A stretch of 44,031 nt of DNA from CAYLHF01 sp964383365 (GCA_964383365.1 CAYLHF010000022.1:1-44031), one strand, 5' to 3'. Counted from the first letter of the stretch, positions 26,530-35,568 are shown. Translations and numbers: made by a program. Notes: generated by a model not told the origin, from the letters alone.

Positions 26530-27102
26530 ATGCTACTTGACATCGCCCACATCGGAAATCCCGTCCTGAGAAAAGTCGCTCCGGATATGTCCCGAGAAGA
26601 GTTGATTCGGGTCGAAATGCAGTCGTTCATAGACGACCTGATTGAAACCAAGCGCCATGCCAACGGGGCTGGCATCGCGGCTCCGCAGGTATCGAGGTTA
26701 CTACGGATTTTTGTTGTTGAAGTAGAGAACAATCCCCGATACCCGTATAAACCGAACGTCCCTCTCGACGTACTCATTAACCCTGAGATTACATTCCTGA
26801 CCGATGTTCGATTTGACAATTACGAGGGATGCCTGTCCATTCCGGATCTGAGGGGAATCGTCTCCAGATGTCCGGAGATTGAAGTAAAGAGCCTGGATCG
26901 AACCGGGCAAATCGTCAAAAAAATCGTACGAGGAATCACGGCCGGAACCTACCAGCATGAACTGGACCATCTGAATGGAATTCTGTTTCCGGATCGAGTA
27001 AAGGACACCCGGTCGTTCTGTACCTGGGAAGAATTCAGCGAGCGCTACGAGGACGACGTCCGGAAAACGGTGGGAGAAGTCGTCGCACGCTACGGAAGCT
27101 AG
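26530..27102 (+). CDS. def: Peptide deformylase
   Basis: A 190-residue enzyme with all three deformylase motifs: GAGIAAPQV (residues 46-54), EGCLSIP with metal ligand Cys101, and QHELDHLNG with His143, Glu144 and His147. It removes the formyl group from the N-terminal Met of new proteins, with Fe2+ or Zn2+ bound by the Cys and the two His. The protein is of normal length. No fmt gene follows, although the two are often adjacent; here the next gene is DUF6526. It is divergent from the SRPBCC/peptidase pair across 115 bp. Confidence 0.98.
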   Translation: MLLDIAHIGNPVLRKVAPDMSREELIRVEMQSFIDDLIETKRHANGAGIAAPQVSRLLRIFVVEVENNPRYPYKPNVPLDVLINPEITFLTDVRFDNYEGCLSIPDLRGIVSRCPEIEVKSLDRTGQIVKKIVRGITAGTYQHELDHLNGILFPDRVKDTRSFCTWEEFSERYEDDVRKTVGEVVARYGS

Positions 27103-27242
27103 CGGGTCCGGTCGCGTCGGAGCTGTCGGGAAGCGATTCGTACCGAGACGCATGTCAGGCGGCAGAAGCCGCACATCTGGCACGATCCAGACTCAATATC
27201 TATCTTCGGGTGTCACCAGAATCTTTCAACCCACAGGAAAAG

Positions 27243-27671
27243 ATGCAAAACTACAAGAGCCACCGTCGATTCGTACCCGTCTATCACTACTATCTCACGC
27301 TGCTTATTCTTGCCACCCTCATAGGCTCGGTCATCAATCTCTTCAAATCAGTTGACGCGGGTACCGGCGTCTACAGCGCGTCGCTGATTCTGGCAATCGT
27401 TGTTGCTCTTATGCCGATCTTCTTCTTCATGCGCGTATTTGCGTTAAGGGCGCAGGATCGAGCCATCGTGGCGGAAGAAAATCTGAGAAACTTTGCCCGA
27501 AACGGATCTCTGTTGGACAGCCGATTGACTGTGCGTCAGATCATCGGACTCCGATTTGCCTCCGACGGCGAGTACGACGCGCTCGCGGCACGTGCTGCGG
27601 ACGAAGGACTCTCGGAGGACGACATCAAAAAGGCCGTTCAGAACTGGCGCTCAGACGATTACCGGGCCTGA
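27243..27671 (+). CDS. DUF6526 family membrane protein
   Basis: A 142-residue protein starting MQNYKSHRRFVPVYHYYLTL, with two membrane segments (about residues 18-37 and 48-68). A cytoplasmic domain follows with ALRAQDRAIVAEENLRNFAR, LDSRLTVRQIIGLRFASD and a C-terminal KKAVQNWRSDDYRA. I recognise this layout as DUF6526, found mainly in Bacteroidota and relatives. Its function is unknown. The ATG at 27243 follows AGGAAAAG; an in-frame GTG at 27210 is an alternative. Its last 13 bases overlap, tail to tail, with the M20 peptidase gene. Confidence 0.93.
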   Translation: MQNYKSHRRFVPVYHYYLTLLILATLIGSVINLFKSVDAGTGVYSASLILAIVVALMPIFFFMRVFALRAQDRAIVAEENLRNFARNGSLLDSRLTVRQIIGLRFASDGEYDALAARAADEGLSEDDIKKAVQNWRSDDYRA

Positions 27672-28975
27672 GCGTCGAGTGAGAGGCGATAGAACAGGAT
27701 CGCAGCCCGAGCTGTCTGCATAGGTAGTGTGTTCAAATCGGCTTCTTCTTTGACTGTGTGGCCGCCTTTCCCCATTAACCCCAGTCCATCGAGAGCCATT
27801 TCGACGCGACCGGCCGTGTACGATATATCTGCCGCACCGGCCTCTCCCGGGTTCACAGCGGTAACGGGTCCGTAGCCCAGATCCCTGCTGGTCTTATCCA
27901 GCATGGCAAGGAGTCTCCTGTTTCCTTCTGTAGGACTCAGCGGTGGAGAACTGTCTCTGAACTCGATAGTGGCTTGGCCACCGGGCAGATGGCTGGACAC
28001 GACGGCACGCATGCGGGCCTTCGCCGACTCGCGCTGCTCGATGGAAATCGTTCTGAGGTCGCCCGTTACACTCGCGTGTTCTGCAATTACATTCGATTTT
28101 CCGAACGCCGTACCACGGGAGTGCTGAGCGTCGACCGTTATCTGGGTTCCACCGACGATGGAACCCGGATTGAACGTCAGATACTCCTCACCTGACATTT
28201 CCGTGTAAAACCCGTTCAGTATTCTGGCGGTCTCGAATATGGCACCGGCACCGATATTCTCACTGAAAATCACCGATGAATGGGCTGGTCGGGCGTGCAC
28301 GGTCAAGGTCCAGTTGGTAAAGCCCCTCCGCGCAATCACGGCAGTCCTAAAACTGTCATCACCGTCCTCGAAGGCAATGGCAATATCGGCCTCGTCCGCG
28401 GCGTCCATCAGAGCCGCCCTGGACAGATCGAGGGGCTTGCCGGTCGACTCTTCATCGCCCAGAAACGCTACGGTAATACTCAGCCGGTCGAGCAGCCCCG
28501 CCATCTTCAGGGCACGGATGGCGGCTATGATGATTACATCGCCGCCCTTCATATCCGTTGTTCCAGGCCCGGAGGCTGTAGAGTCGCTCGTCAACAGGTA
28601 CTTCTGAAATGGACTGTCGGCCTCGAACACGGTGTCGAGGTGTCCGATCAGTAACAGATGAGGACCCGTGCCTCTTCGTCTGGCGAATAAGTGACCGGAT
28701 CGGGAGAATCCATCTCCCGGAACCCATTCCGTTATAAACCCGAGGTCGCCGAACTCTGCGTCGAATATGTCTGCGACTGCGCGGACCCCCTCGTAGTTCA
28801 TGGTACCACTGTTGATATTCACCGTCTTCTCCAGCAATGCCAGTGACTGATCGTTGATTTCGTGGACGATCCGAACAATATTCTGCTCTGTCTCTGAGAG
28901 CGAATCCTGGCCCCGGGCAGTCCATGACGGCAGAAAAACCACGAGGACAAAGAGCAGGTACGACAGACGTCTCAT
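27659..28975 (-). CDS. M20-family metallopeptidase (glutamate carboxypeptidase-like)
   Basis: A 438-residue exported dizinc exopeptidase. The signal peptide (MRRLSYLLFVLVVFLPSWTA, residues 1 to about 22) marks the true start; an upstream extension would lie in non-coding sequence. Metal ligands and catalytic residues are visible: His112 and Asp114 in LIGHLDTVF, Asp141 in GTTDMKGG, and Glu175/Glu176 in LGDEES. The final ligand is the C-terminal His in GKGGHTVKEE. It resembles Pseudomonas-type glutamate carboxypeptidase (CPG2) more than ArgE. It probably hydrolyses small peptides or folate-like substrates in the periplasm. It overlaps the DUF6526 gene by 13 bp at the 3' end and is divergent from the PpsR gene. 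Confidence 0.95.
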   Translation of the reverse strand: MRRLSYLLFVLVVFLPSWTARGQDSLSETEQNIVRIVHEINDQSLALLEKTVNINSGTMNYEGVRAVADIFDAEFGDLGFITEWVPGDGFSRSGHLFARRRGTGPHLLLIGHLDTVFEADSPFQKYLLTSDSTASGPGTTDMKGGDVIIIAAIRALKMAGLLDRLSITVAFLGDEESTGKPLDLSRAALMDAADEADIAIAFEDGDDSFRTAVIARRGFTNWTLTVHARPAHSSVIFSENIGAGAIFETARILNGFYTEMSGEEYLTFNPGSIVGGTQITVDAQHSRGTAFGKSNVIAEHASVTGDLRTISIEQRESAKARMRAVVSSHLPGGQATIEFRDSSPPLSPTEGNRRLLAMLDKTSRDLGYGPVTAVNPGEAGAADISYTAGRVEMALDGLGLMGKGGHTVKEEADLNTLPMQTARAAILFYRLSLDAQAR

Positions 28976-29193
28976 AGTGAATAAAGAGTTTGTAACGGGT
29001 GAGCAGGTTGACGAAGACGGATCGTGCCATCTGATTCGAGATGAAATCGACGACAACAAAGGTAGCAGGGGCGGTCCTGATCCACAAAAATCAAAAAACG
29101 AATTTGCTACATTGAAAGAAGGACCTGTGGAGTGGAACCGGTAACGGACATTGGCAGGGAATCTTGCACCAGCAGTTGAAGACCCAGGAAAGG

Positions 29194-30009
29194 ATGCATA
29201 ATGTATTCGTGGTCTCGGATGGAACGGGAGGGACGGCAGAGCAAATGCTTCGCGCGTCGCTGGCCCAGTTCGCCGGCACACCGGTAAATATTATTCGTCG
29301 ACCGGAGATCAGAACGCCCTCTCAGGTGGCTGGTCTGTTCGACGAGGTAGTGGCAAAAAGTGGTTTCATCGTTCACACCGTCGTCTCCGATGATCTCAGG
29401 AGGACCATCCGGCGTCAGGGACGACTGCATGACGTGGAGACCATCGACCTGTTTGGTCCGCTGCTGGCAAGACTGGCGGTACAATTCTCCGATTCACCGT
29501 CGGAGCGCCCCGGACTCTTCCGAGAGTTGAACAAAGAGTACTTTCAGCGAATTGAGGCGATGGAATTCGCTTTCCGACACGATGACGGTCTTCGTGCCCA
29601 TCAGTTGGACAAGGCCGAAATCATATTGATCGGCGTTTCCCGAACGTTCAAGACACCGTTGAGTATTTATCTCGCGTTGAAAGGCTGGCTCGTAGGCAAC
29701 ATCCCCATTATCCTGGACCTGCCTGTTCCTCCGATTCTCAGCCGACTCCCGGGGGACCGGGTCGTCTGCCTGATGACCGATGCGCGCCATTTGTCAGCCC
29801 TTCGGAGAGTGCGCGACGATCATCTGGGTGGGTCTACGGGGAAGTATGCCGATCCGGACTATATCCGCCAGGAACTGGCATACGCAGGAAAGATTTATAC
29901 CCGGATTCCAGGACGCCATATGGTCACGGTGACGAACAAATCGATAGAAGAGATCGCATCCGAGATTCTGGCGGGGCTCAGAGAGAGGGAGGTTGTCCCG
30001 ACCCGTTGA
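29194..30009 (+). CDS. ppsR: Pyruvate,water dikinase regulatory protein (PSRP family)
   Basis: A 271-residue bifunctional kinase/phosphotransferase of the DUF299 family. The N-terminus FVVSDGTGGTAEQMLRASL and the P-loop-like GVSRTFKTPLSIYLALKG are characteristic, as is IPGRHMVTVTNKSIEEIA near the C-terminus. Family members switch PEP synthetase off by ADP-dependent phosphorylation of a Thr and on again by Pi-dependent dephosphorylation. The target (ppsA) is not in this window. The ATG at 29194 follows AGGAAAGG; the TTG ten codons upstream is less likely. It stands alone between the M20 gene and the DinB-like gene. Confidence 0.95.
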   Translation: MHNVFVVSDGTGGTAEQMLRASLAQFAGTPVNIIRRPEIRTPSQVAGLFDEVVAKSGFIVHTVVSDDLRRTIRRQGRLHDVETIDLFGPLLARLAVQFSDSPSERPGLFRELNKEYFQRIEAMEFAFRHDDGLRAHQLDKAEIILIGVSRTFKTPLSIYLALKGWLVGNIPIILDLPVPPILSRLPGDRVVCLMTDARHLSALRRVRDDHLGGSTGKYADPDYIRQELAYAGKIYTRIPGRHMVTVTNKSIEEIASEILAGLREREVVPTR

Positions 30010-30081
30010 ATGAAAATGCCGGCCGTAGCGGCAGAACGAAGCCAGGAAACTTAACCGTCTGAATAGACGCCAGCAGAACGC

Positions 30082-30621
30082 ATGATAATCCAGCCAGACC
30101 GCTTCGAGCGGCGACCCACACCGGACGAGTATTTCGAATATTACGAGACCTATACATCTCGCGTGCCCGACGGATCGGTAATCGATCATCTCGATCGGCA
30201 GCGAGCCGATACAATGGATCTGTTGAGGCGCATTCCTCCTGACCGCGAGTCATTCTCGTACGGCCCCGGTAAATGGACGACCAAAGAGGTGATCGGACAC
30301 GTCATCGATACGGAATGGATCATGGCTGGCCGCGCGCTATGGATAGCGCGCGGCCAGGCCGACCCGTTACCCGGGATGGACCAGGATGAATTTGTTGCCC
30401 AGGCTGACTTCTCCGGACAGTCAATGCGGGATCTGATCACACACTATTCCTCCGTCAGGCAGGCGACGCTGGCACTTTTCCGGACTTTTGACCGGCAAAC
30501 GCTCGACAGGCGTGGAGTTGCATCCGGTCACACATTTTCAGTTCGGGCACTGATTCACATCATCGTCGGGCACGAACTGCACCACGTGGGTATAATCCGC
30601 GAACGATATCTCCCGGACTGA
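30082..30621 (+). CDS. DinB-like (DinB_2) family protein
   Basis: A 179-residue four-helix-bundle protein of the DinB/YfiT-like metalloenzyme superfamily. Metal-binding positions are H73 in VIGHVIDTEW and the pair in GHELHHVG (H164, H167/H168). KWTTKEVIGHVIDTE and RALWIARGQADPLPGMDQDE are typical. Members bind a divalent metal and some use thiols such as bacillithiol as cofactor; the activity here is unknown. The coding sequence contains a 32-base near-perfect palindrome at 30326-30357 spanning RALWIARGQ. It ends 11 bp before the convergent VOC gene. Confidence 0.94.
   Translation: MIIQPDRFERRPTPDEYFEYYETYTSRVPDGSVIDHLDRQRADTMDLLRRIPPDRESFSYGPGKWTTKEVIGHVIDTEWIMAGRALWIARGQADPLPGMDQDEFVAQADFSGQSMRDLITHYSSVRQATLALFRTFDRQTLDRRGVASGHTFSVRALIHIIVGHELHHVGIIRERYLPD
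30326..30357. repeat. Perfect 15-bp-arm palindrome inside the DinB-like gene
   Basis: CTGGCCGCGCGCTAT and its exact reverse complement flank a central GG, making a 32-base palindrome within the coding sequence. Such a hairpin is very stable in RNA (12 G/C pairs of 15). It could arise from the conserved RALxIARG residues by chance, or slow translation or transcription. Confidence 0.8.
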
Positions 30622-30632
30622 GCCGGGTACGA

Positions 30633-31436
30633 TCAGGTTGTGACGCCTTCCATCGGCAGATAGGCCAGACAGGCGAGGCTGGCTCCCTGCGGGTCCAGAA
30701 ATATCACCATGCGACCGACCGACGGAAGGTCCATCGGACCGGCGACGACGGTACCCCCTTCCGACCGGACCTTTTCAGCCACCAGATCGGCATCATCGAT
30801 AGTCACGTAGCCGCCCCAGTGATTCGGCATCTCCAGACCGGGCGGAGCGAGAATTCCACCGATCCCGACTTCACCCACCTTGATGATCGAATAAGGTCCC
30901 ATGGCCATCTGTTCGACCGTGATTTCCCAGCCGAAAAGGGAAGAATAAAACTCAGAGGCCGCCGCCACATCCTTCGTTCGCAGCTCGAACCAGCTGAACA
31001 ACCCATGGGTGGCGAACGACCGGACAAACTCGACGGATCTCAACTCGTCCGTCAGAAACGACTCCACATAGGAAACGAGTTCAAAAACAGCACCCTGTGG
31101 ATCTTGTACGACACACATTTTGCCGATGCCCGGAGCTTCCAGTGGCTCCATAAGTACCGCCCCACCCAGGCGTTTTACCTTCTCTGCCGCAGCATCTACG
31201 TCCGGAACTGTCACGTAAAATACCCAGTGCGGAGGTACCCGCCCGCCGCTCGGGTCTGTCATAATGCCTCCGGCCGGACTCGAACCGCTTGAGACAACGG
31301 AATAGGGACCCAAATCCAGTTCTCGGGTCTGGACGTCCCATCCAAAGACAGCAGAGTAAAATGAAACCGCGGCCGTGTGATCACTCGTCTGCAATTCGCT
31401 CCAACTTATTGCACCGGGAGTCGTAAATGGATTCAT
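30633..31436 (-). CDS. Two-domain VOC-family protein (glyoxalase/bleomycin-resistance fold)
   Basis: A 267-residue protein of two tandem vicinal-oxygen-chelate domains (about 8-125 and 140-260). Each has the pattern SWSELQTSDHTAAVSFYSAV or SWFELRTKDVAAASEFYSSL, and each ends in DPQGAVFELV or DPQGASLACL. Proteins of this type resemble actinobacterial hydroxylase-like VOC proteins; the metal ligands typical of glyoxalase I are only partly visible. Function is not assignable from sequence. The start is supported by a strong GGAGGAA site upstream of 31436. It converges on the DinB-like gene. Confidence 0.93.
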   Translation of the reverse strand: MNPFTTPGAISWSELQTSDHTAAVSFYSAVFGWDVQTRELDLGPYSVVSSGSSPAGGIMTDPSGGRVPPHWVFYVTVPDVDAAAEKVKRLGGAVLMEPLEAPGIGKMCVVQDPQGAVFELVSYVESFLTDELRSVEFVRSFATHGLFSWFELRTKDVAAASEFYSSLFGWEITVEQMAMGPYSIIKVGEVGIGGILAPPGLEMPNHWGGYVTIDDADLVAEKVRSEGGTVVAGPMDLPSVGRMVIFLDPQGASLACLAYLPMEGVTT

Positions 31437-31541
31437 GAGTTCCTCCGTAGATGTATGTCATATGGTTCGGGTCTCAACTATTCGAAAATGAATTCGTATT
31501 GTTCCGCTCCAGACTTCAAGCTGAGTCGTACACCCGTTCCA

Positions 31542-31886
31542 ATGAAGAAAGTTTATAATCTCGAACAGTTTGTAGCGCATGCCGGTACCTCGACAGGGGT
31601 CAGGCGGGATGATCTCCGTATCGGGGATGTTCTGATGGTCTACACACTCAACTCGGTCTACCGGGCCAGACATACCGGGGCCTCCTGCTTTGCTGTTTCC
31701 GGAGGATGGTTCGACCATCACCACGATGGAGAGGTTCACACGTCTATTCGGGGATGCACGTGGGGAGGATCGTGTATCAATCGAGCATTCGTGGCCAGTC
31801 CGGGAATGCGTGTCGAATTCGGCAATCGGGTCCTTACTTCCACGGTGCAGCGTGTCGTACATATTCCGTCGACCATGCTCAACTAG
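31542..31886 (+). CDS. Small conserved protein of unknown function
   Basis: A 114-residue protein with no signal peptide. It contains MVYTLNSVYRARHTGASCFAVSGGWFDHHHD, then GCTWGGSCINRAFVASPGMRVEF and TSTVQRVVHIP. I recall a widespread family with NSVYR, GG and GSxFGGS elements in this order, of unknown function, so I prefer this strand over an antisense frame of similar length. Two Cys flank GGS. An in-frame ATG at 31488 would add 18 residues; neither start has a good ribosome site. It lies between two divergent genes. Confidence 0.7.
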   Translation: MKKVYNLEQFVAHAGTSTGVRRDDLRIGDVLMVYTLNSVYRARHTGASCFAVSGGWFDHHHDGEVHTSIRGCTWGGSCINRAFVASPGMRVEFGNRVLTSTVQRVVHIPSTMLN

Positions 31887-32067
31887 GGCCCGTCCCGAGT
31901 GTTTGATGAAGACCTTCCGAATGTGAATACGTCTGGCCGAACGCGTCTTTGAGTTGCGCGGCCGAATCCTCCGGTCTATTTTTTGGTCTCGTCGAGAGGC
32001 TCAATGCCGCCCACCGGCTGTCCCTCGGTGACCAATCCCATCGTTTAGAGAGCAAGAATCGAGTCGA

Positions 32068-33771
32068 ATGACTCTGTTTCAGACGAAGTGCCGGCTTTTG
32101 TTGCTTGCGGCGTGCCTGTGTGCGGTGCCGCTGACAAATTCCCATAGTGTATCTGGACAATTCAAGGCAGCACATGTGCCCGAAGGTATCCATGTCCGGC
32201 AGATGGTGAACCTGTACTTTGAATATGATGGACCTGACGCGGTCGACGGTGCATACCTGGCCTTCCCGCTGACATGGCGTCCGGTAACCGCGCAGGTAAT
32301 TTCACCGTCCGGTAGGAGGAGTTCTCTACGAATCCGACCATTCGAAACATTTCAGAGTCGCTTTACACTCGTTTCCGATGAGACGATTACGGAGGGTGAT
32401 ATACTCATCATACGCACGCTCGTTGGAGCGAACACCGGTCCTTACGCGTTTCGATTGACTCCTCTTCGTTCGGAATACACACGCACCGGTACCGAAGTCC
32501 GGTTTCTGGATGAATACTCGTTGAGAGAACCGGTCGAGATCGAGGGAGAACGATTGATCGGAGACAATCGGGTGCTTCAGATCGACGGGTCGTCGGCCGG
32601 AGGCTTTCCCGTTCCGAATCCTACGATGGAGTTTCTGGGAGCGGGTGAGCCGTTTACGGTGGAATTATGGATAAAAACAACGTCGACAGGATCGGTACTT
32701 CTGTCCACGTGGACGGGAGATGAGACCGAATCTTACCCCATTGAATTGGTAACGGATGCCCTCGGGCATGTGGTCGTTTTTCGCGGCGCCCCCGGTGAGC
32801 ACCGGTCCATGAGAAGCAGTGAATTGGTGGCAGACGGTGCGTGGCATCATATCGCCGTAGTTCATGATCCGGAAAGGATGTGGAATCGATTGCTCGTAGA
32901 TGGAATGGCAACCGATTCACTGGCTATTCGGAGCAGACTTCCCATGATGTCTCCGACGGGAGTGGTTGTCGGCGATCGACTTGCGGATGACGAGAATTCC
33001 CCGTCCAAAGTAAGTAGAATGACCGGTCAGATAGATGAACTGCGGATCTGGCATATCGCCCGGAACGTGGGTACCATCAGGCGAACCATGCGTCAACCGT
33101 TGACGCCCGCATCTTCCCAGTTTCAAGTGTGGTCATTCGATGAGTCCGTTCAGAATGCTGCGGATAGAGGTGATAGGGTTCGATCCGACCTCTCCTTCTA
33201 TGAGCCTATCCGTCAGATAGAGGTGGAGCGAGGAACGAACAGCGTTCTTCTCTCGTGGGAGGCGCCCGACCAGGAAGCAACTTCCTTTTCGATCGAGCGG
33301 TCGAAGGACGGGGTTGTATTCGATCCGCTTGGTGTGGTGGAACGACACTCCGAGCCCACATTCGGTGACAATCAGTCTCTCTTTGCCTACCAGGATCATA
33401 CCCCTTTCCGAACAATCGCATTCTACCGGATCAGACAGCATTTCGAAGACGGTACCGACAAGTTGTCTCCGCCCATCAAACTTGGTCTCGGGGATGGAGA
33501 AGACATCTCATCTGCCGTCCTGGATGGTAATTTCCCCAATCCCTTCAATCCATCTACAACGGTCATGTACACGGTGAAGGATGCCCAACACGTTCAGGTT
33601 TCTGTCTGGGATCTGGCCGGGCAGCGTATTGCCATTCTCGTCGACGAGTTCAAGACGCCGGGGCAGTATGAGGCACGGTTCGATGCCGGCGATTTGCCTT
33701 CCGGTTCGTACTTCGTGCGGATGAATTCTACAGACGGTGTTTTGACACACCAGATGATTCTAATGAAGTGA
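32068..33771 (+). CDS. Secreted LamG-domain protein with T9SS-type C-terminal sorting domain
   Basis: A 567-residue exported protein. Signal peptide residues 1 to about 30 (LLLLAACLCAVPLTNSHSVSG). A concanavalin-like LamG domain occupies about residues 190-350 (GEPFTVELWIKTTSTGSVLL, GAWHHIAVVHDPERM, GQIDELRIWHIARN). A fibronectin-like stretch follows (SVLLSWEAPDQEATSFSIER, HTPFRTIAFYRIRQHF). The end is a sorting domain with GNFPNPFNPSTTVMYTV, VSVWDLAGQRIAILVDE and GSYFVRMNSTDG...QMILMK. This last part is the type A C-terminal domain recognised by the type IX secretion system. It directs export across the outer membrane and probably cell-surface attachment. It fits an FCB-group organism. No T9SS machinery gene is in the window. 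Confidence 0.94.
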   Translation: MTLFQTKCRLLLLAACLCAVPLTNSHSVSGQFKAAHVPEGIHVRQMVNLYFEYDGPDAVDGAYLAFPLTWRPVTAQVISPSGRRSSLRIRPFETFQSRFTLVSDETITEGDILIIRTLVGANTGPYAFRLTPLRSEYTRTGTEVRFLDEYSLREPVEIEGERLIGDNRVLQIDGSSAGGFPVPNPTMEFLGAGEPFTVELWIKTTSTGSVLLSTWTGDETESYPIELVTDALGHVVVFRGAPGEHRSMRSSELVADGAWHHIAVVHDPERMWNRLLVDGMATDSLAIRSRLPMMSPTGVVVGDRLADDENSPSKVSRMTGQIDELRIWHIARNVGTIRRTMRQPLTPASSQFQVWSFDESVQNAADRGDRVRSDLSFYEPIRQIEVERGTNSVLLSWEAPDQEATSFSIERSKDGVVFDPLGVVERHSEPTFGDNQSLFAYQDHTPFRTIAFYRIRQHFEDGTDKLSPPIKLGLGDGEDISSAVLDGNFPNPFNPSTTVMYTVKDAQHVQVSVWDLAGQRIAILVDEFKTPGQYEARFDAGDLPSGSYFVRMNSTDGVLTHQMILMK

Positions 33772-33781
33772 GGTAGCGTAC

Positions 33782-34468
33782 ATGAAATTGACGTATTTCG
33801 GGCACTCAGCCTTTCAGTTGGAGACCGAAGGTGCGACCATTCTTGTCGATCCATTCATCACCGGGAATCCCCTGGCAGAAGGAGTTGTCGAAGCACGGGA
33901 CTTGAATCCTGACGTAATACTGATCACCCACGCTCATGGAGATCACTGGGGAGATACGCCGGATCTTGCAGCGAGAACAGACGCACTCGTTGTATCCAAT
34001 TTTGAGATCACTCAGTATCTGACTGAAAAACATGGGCACCAACGTGTTCAACCCATGAATACAGGAGGGTCCTGGACGTTCGATTGGGGTAGAGTCACTC
34101 AGACCGATGCCCGTCATTCCTCGTCATTTCCTGACGGTACGTATGGGGGAAATCCGAATGGTTTTATCATCGAAGCTGAAGGACTGGTTATCTACGCGCT
34201 GGGTGATACGTCACCGTTCGCCGAGATGGCGTGGATAGGAGATGACTACAACGTAGACGTGGCCCTCATGCCGGTCGGAGACTGCTTCACGATGGGACCG
34301 AAGATGTCGGTTCGTGCGGCCGACCTGATTCAACCCGCGCTCACGATTCCCATTCACTACAATACGTTCCCTCTCATTGAGATCGATACAGGCGTCTGGA
34401 AAAACAGAATGGCGAAAGCCGGGCACCCGGCCAGGGTACTCTCACCAGGAGAAGTACTTAATCTCTGA
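33782..34468 (+). CDS. UPF0173-family metallo-beta-lactamase-fold hydrolase
   Basis: A 228-residue cytoplasmic protein. The metal-binding motif is THAHGDHWGD (His50, His52, Asp54, His55). Further ligands lie in TDARHSSSF, YALGDTS and PIHYNTFPLI. This arrangement and the KLTYFGHSAF start mark the UPF0173 metal-dependent hydrolase family, whose substrate is not established. GAGGTAG is upstream and the gene begins 10 bp after the T9SS protein, so co-transcription is likely. Confidence 0.95.
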   Translation: MKLTYFGHSAFQLETEGATILVDPFITGNPLAEGVVEARDLNPDVILITHAHGDHWGDTPDLAARTDALVVSNFEITQYLTEKHGHQRVQPMNTGGSWTFDWGRVTQTDARHSSSFPDGTYGGNPNGFIIEAEGLVIYALGDTSPFAEMAWIGDDYNVDVALMPVGDCFTMGPKMSVRAADLIQPALTIPIHYNTFPLIEIDTGVWKNRMAKAGHPARVLSPGEVLNL

Positions 34469-34644
34469 TGACCCGGCCATAGAATCGAACCTTAAGGGCA
34501 AGGTGTGCGTCAAACGGGAACTCCCCGGGCACGCATCACTTACGGCAAAAAACCAATACGGCCTTCAGAACGAGACGGACACATCCACCAGGTAACCAAT
34601 CCTTCGCGAGGATACGGGGGATCCGGTCTCGTATTGTCTGTCTG

Positions 34645-35562
34645 TTGGGGATAACCGTTTGCTTTCCGGCGCTGGCTTTTTCCCAGCGACCGATCAGAAC
34701 ATTTGATCCGTTTTACAAGGGAGAATCGGCCAACCGGTCATTCTATGATACGTATGCACTGACCGCAGAATTCACGTATCGTCCGGCCGGTCTGCTGCAG
34801 AATGATGATCCCTCGTCCGGTGGTTTGTCCGGAGGGCCGTCCGACGCTTTCGGAATGAATTTCAGGCTCGCTTATCGGCTTTCTTCACAACTCGATGTGG
34901 GTGCGTATGTCGATGCTGCCGGCAATACTGCGGGCCGCTCTCTATCTGTAAATTGGCTGTCAATAAAATACTTTCGACGAGAGGAAGGGATTGATTATGC
35001 CGTGCGCCTCGCCGTCGATCCGGTCTCAGATGGTCGGTCCGGTTTTCCGCAGATGGACCTGGCGTTTCTCTACAGATCTTTCGTCTCACCCAGCGTTACG
35101 TCTGATTTTGCCGTAGGAATTCGACGGGTTCAACTCGGCTTTCAACAGATCGTCACGGTGCCGCCTGATCCGATTAAGCCGTCGGATCCTATTGTATCGG
35201 CTCCGTCTTCCGACAGGGACGTTCTCCGTACACAAGCTCTTGGTTGGGAGGTTCACATGTTGACCGGATACAATCTGGTCTTTGATCCGGCGGGGAGCAA
35301 TCTGTTTGTCACACTTCTGGGTGAAGGCGGATCGTACGATCTGGTCGAATGGATGGTCAATACGATCGAATCCGATGCCGGTGCGCGAATGTCGACAACG
35401 TTCAAGGGCGGGGTATTATGGATTCGATCCGGCCTTCAGATCGAAAAACCTGGATATCGATTTTCGCCCTTTCTCTCGCTCCCGATCAAACAGTGGTCTC
35501 CTTCCGGAGGAGATTTTCCACGCGCCCGACCCCGTCTGGGTCTTCAGTTCATGATTCGCTGA
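34645..35562 (+). CDS. Putative outer-membrane barrel protein, start codon uncertain
   Basis: A protein of at least 305 residues with repeated amphipathic strands (FGMNFRLAYRLSSQLDVGAYVD, VRLAVDPVSDGR, SDFAVGIRRVQLGFQQI) and a barrel-like ending RPRLGLQFMIR. From the only standard start available (TTG at 34645) the signal peptide is incomplete: MGITVCFPALAFSQ has no basic region. The same frame upstream reads RIRGIRSRIVCLL, a perfect signal-peptide continuation, but has no ATG, GTG or TTG. The true start may be a rare ATT/ATA, or a start codon may be lost or misread. Function is inferred from strand pattern only. Confidence 0.65.
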   Translation: MGITVCFPALAFSQRPIRTFDPFYKGESANRSFYDTYALTAEFTYRPAGLLQNDDPSSGGLSGGPSDAFGMNFRLAYRLSSQLDVGAYVDAAGNTAGRSLSVNWLSIKYFRREEGIDYAVRLAVDPVSDGRSGFPQMDLAFLYRSFVSPSVTSDFAVGIRRVQLGFQQIVTVPPDPIKPSDPIVSAPSSDRDVLRTQALGWEVHMLTGYNLVFDPAGSNLFVTLLGEGGSYDLVEWMVNTIESDAGARMSTTFKGGVLWIRSGLQIEKPGYRFSPFLSLPIKQWSPSGGDFPRARPRLGLQFMIR

Positions 35563-35568
35563 GTTTAT

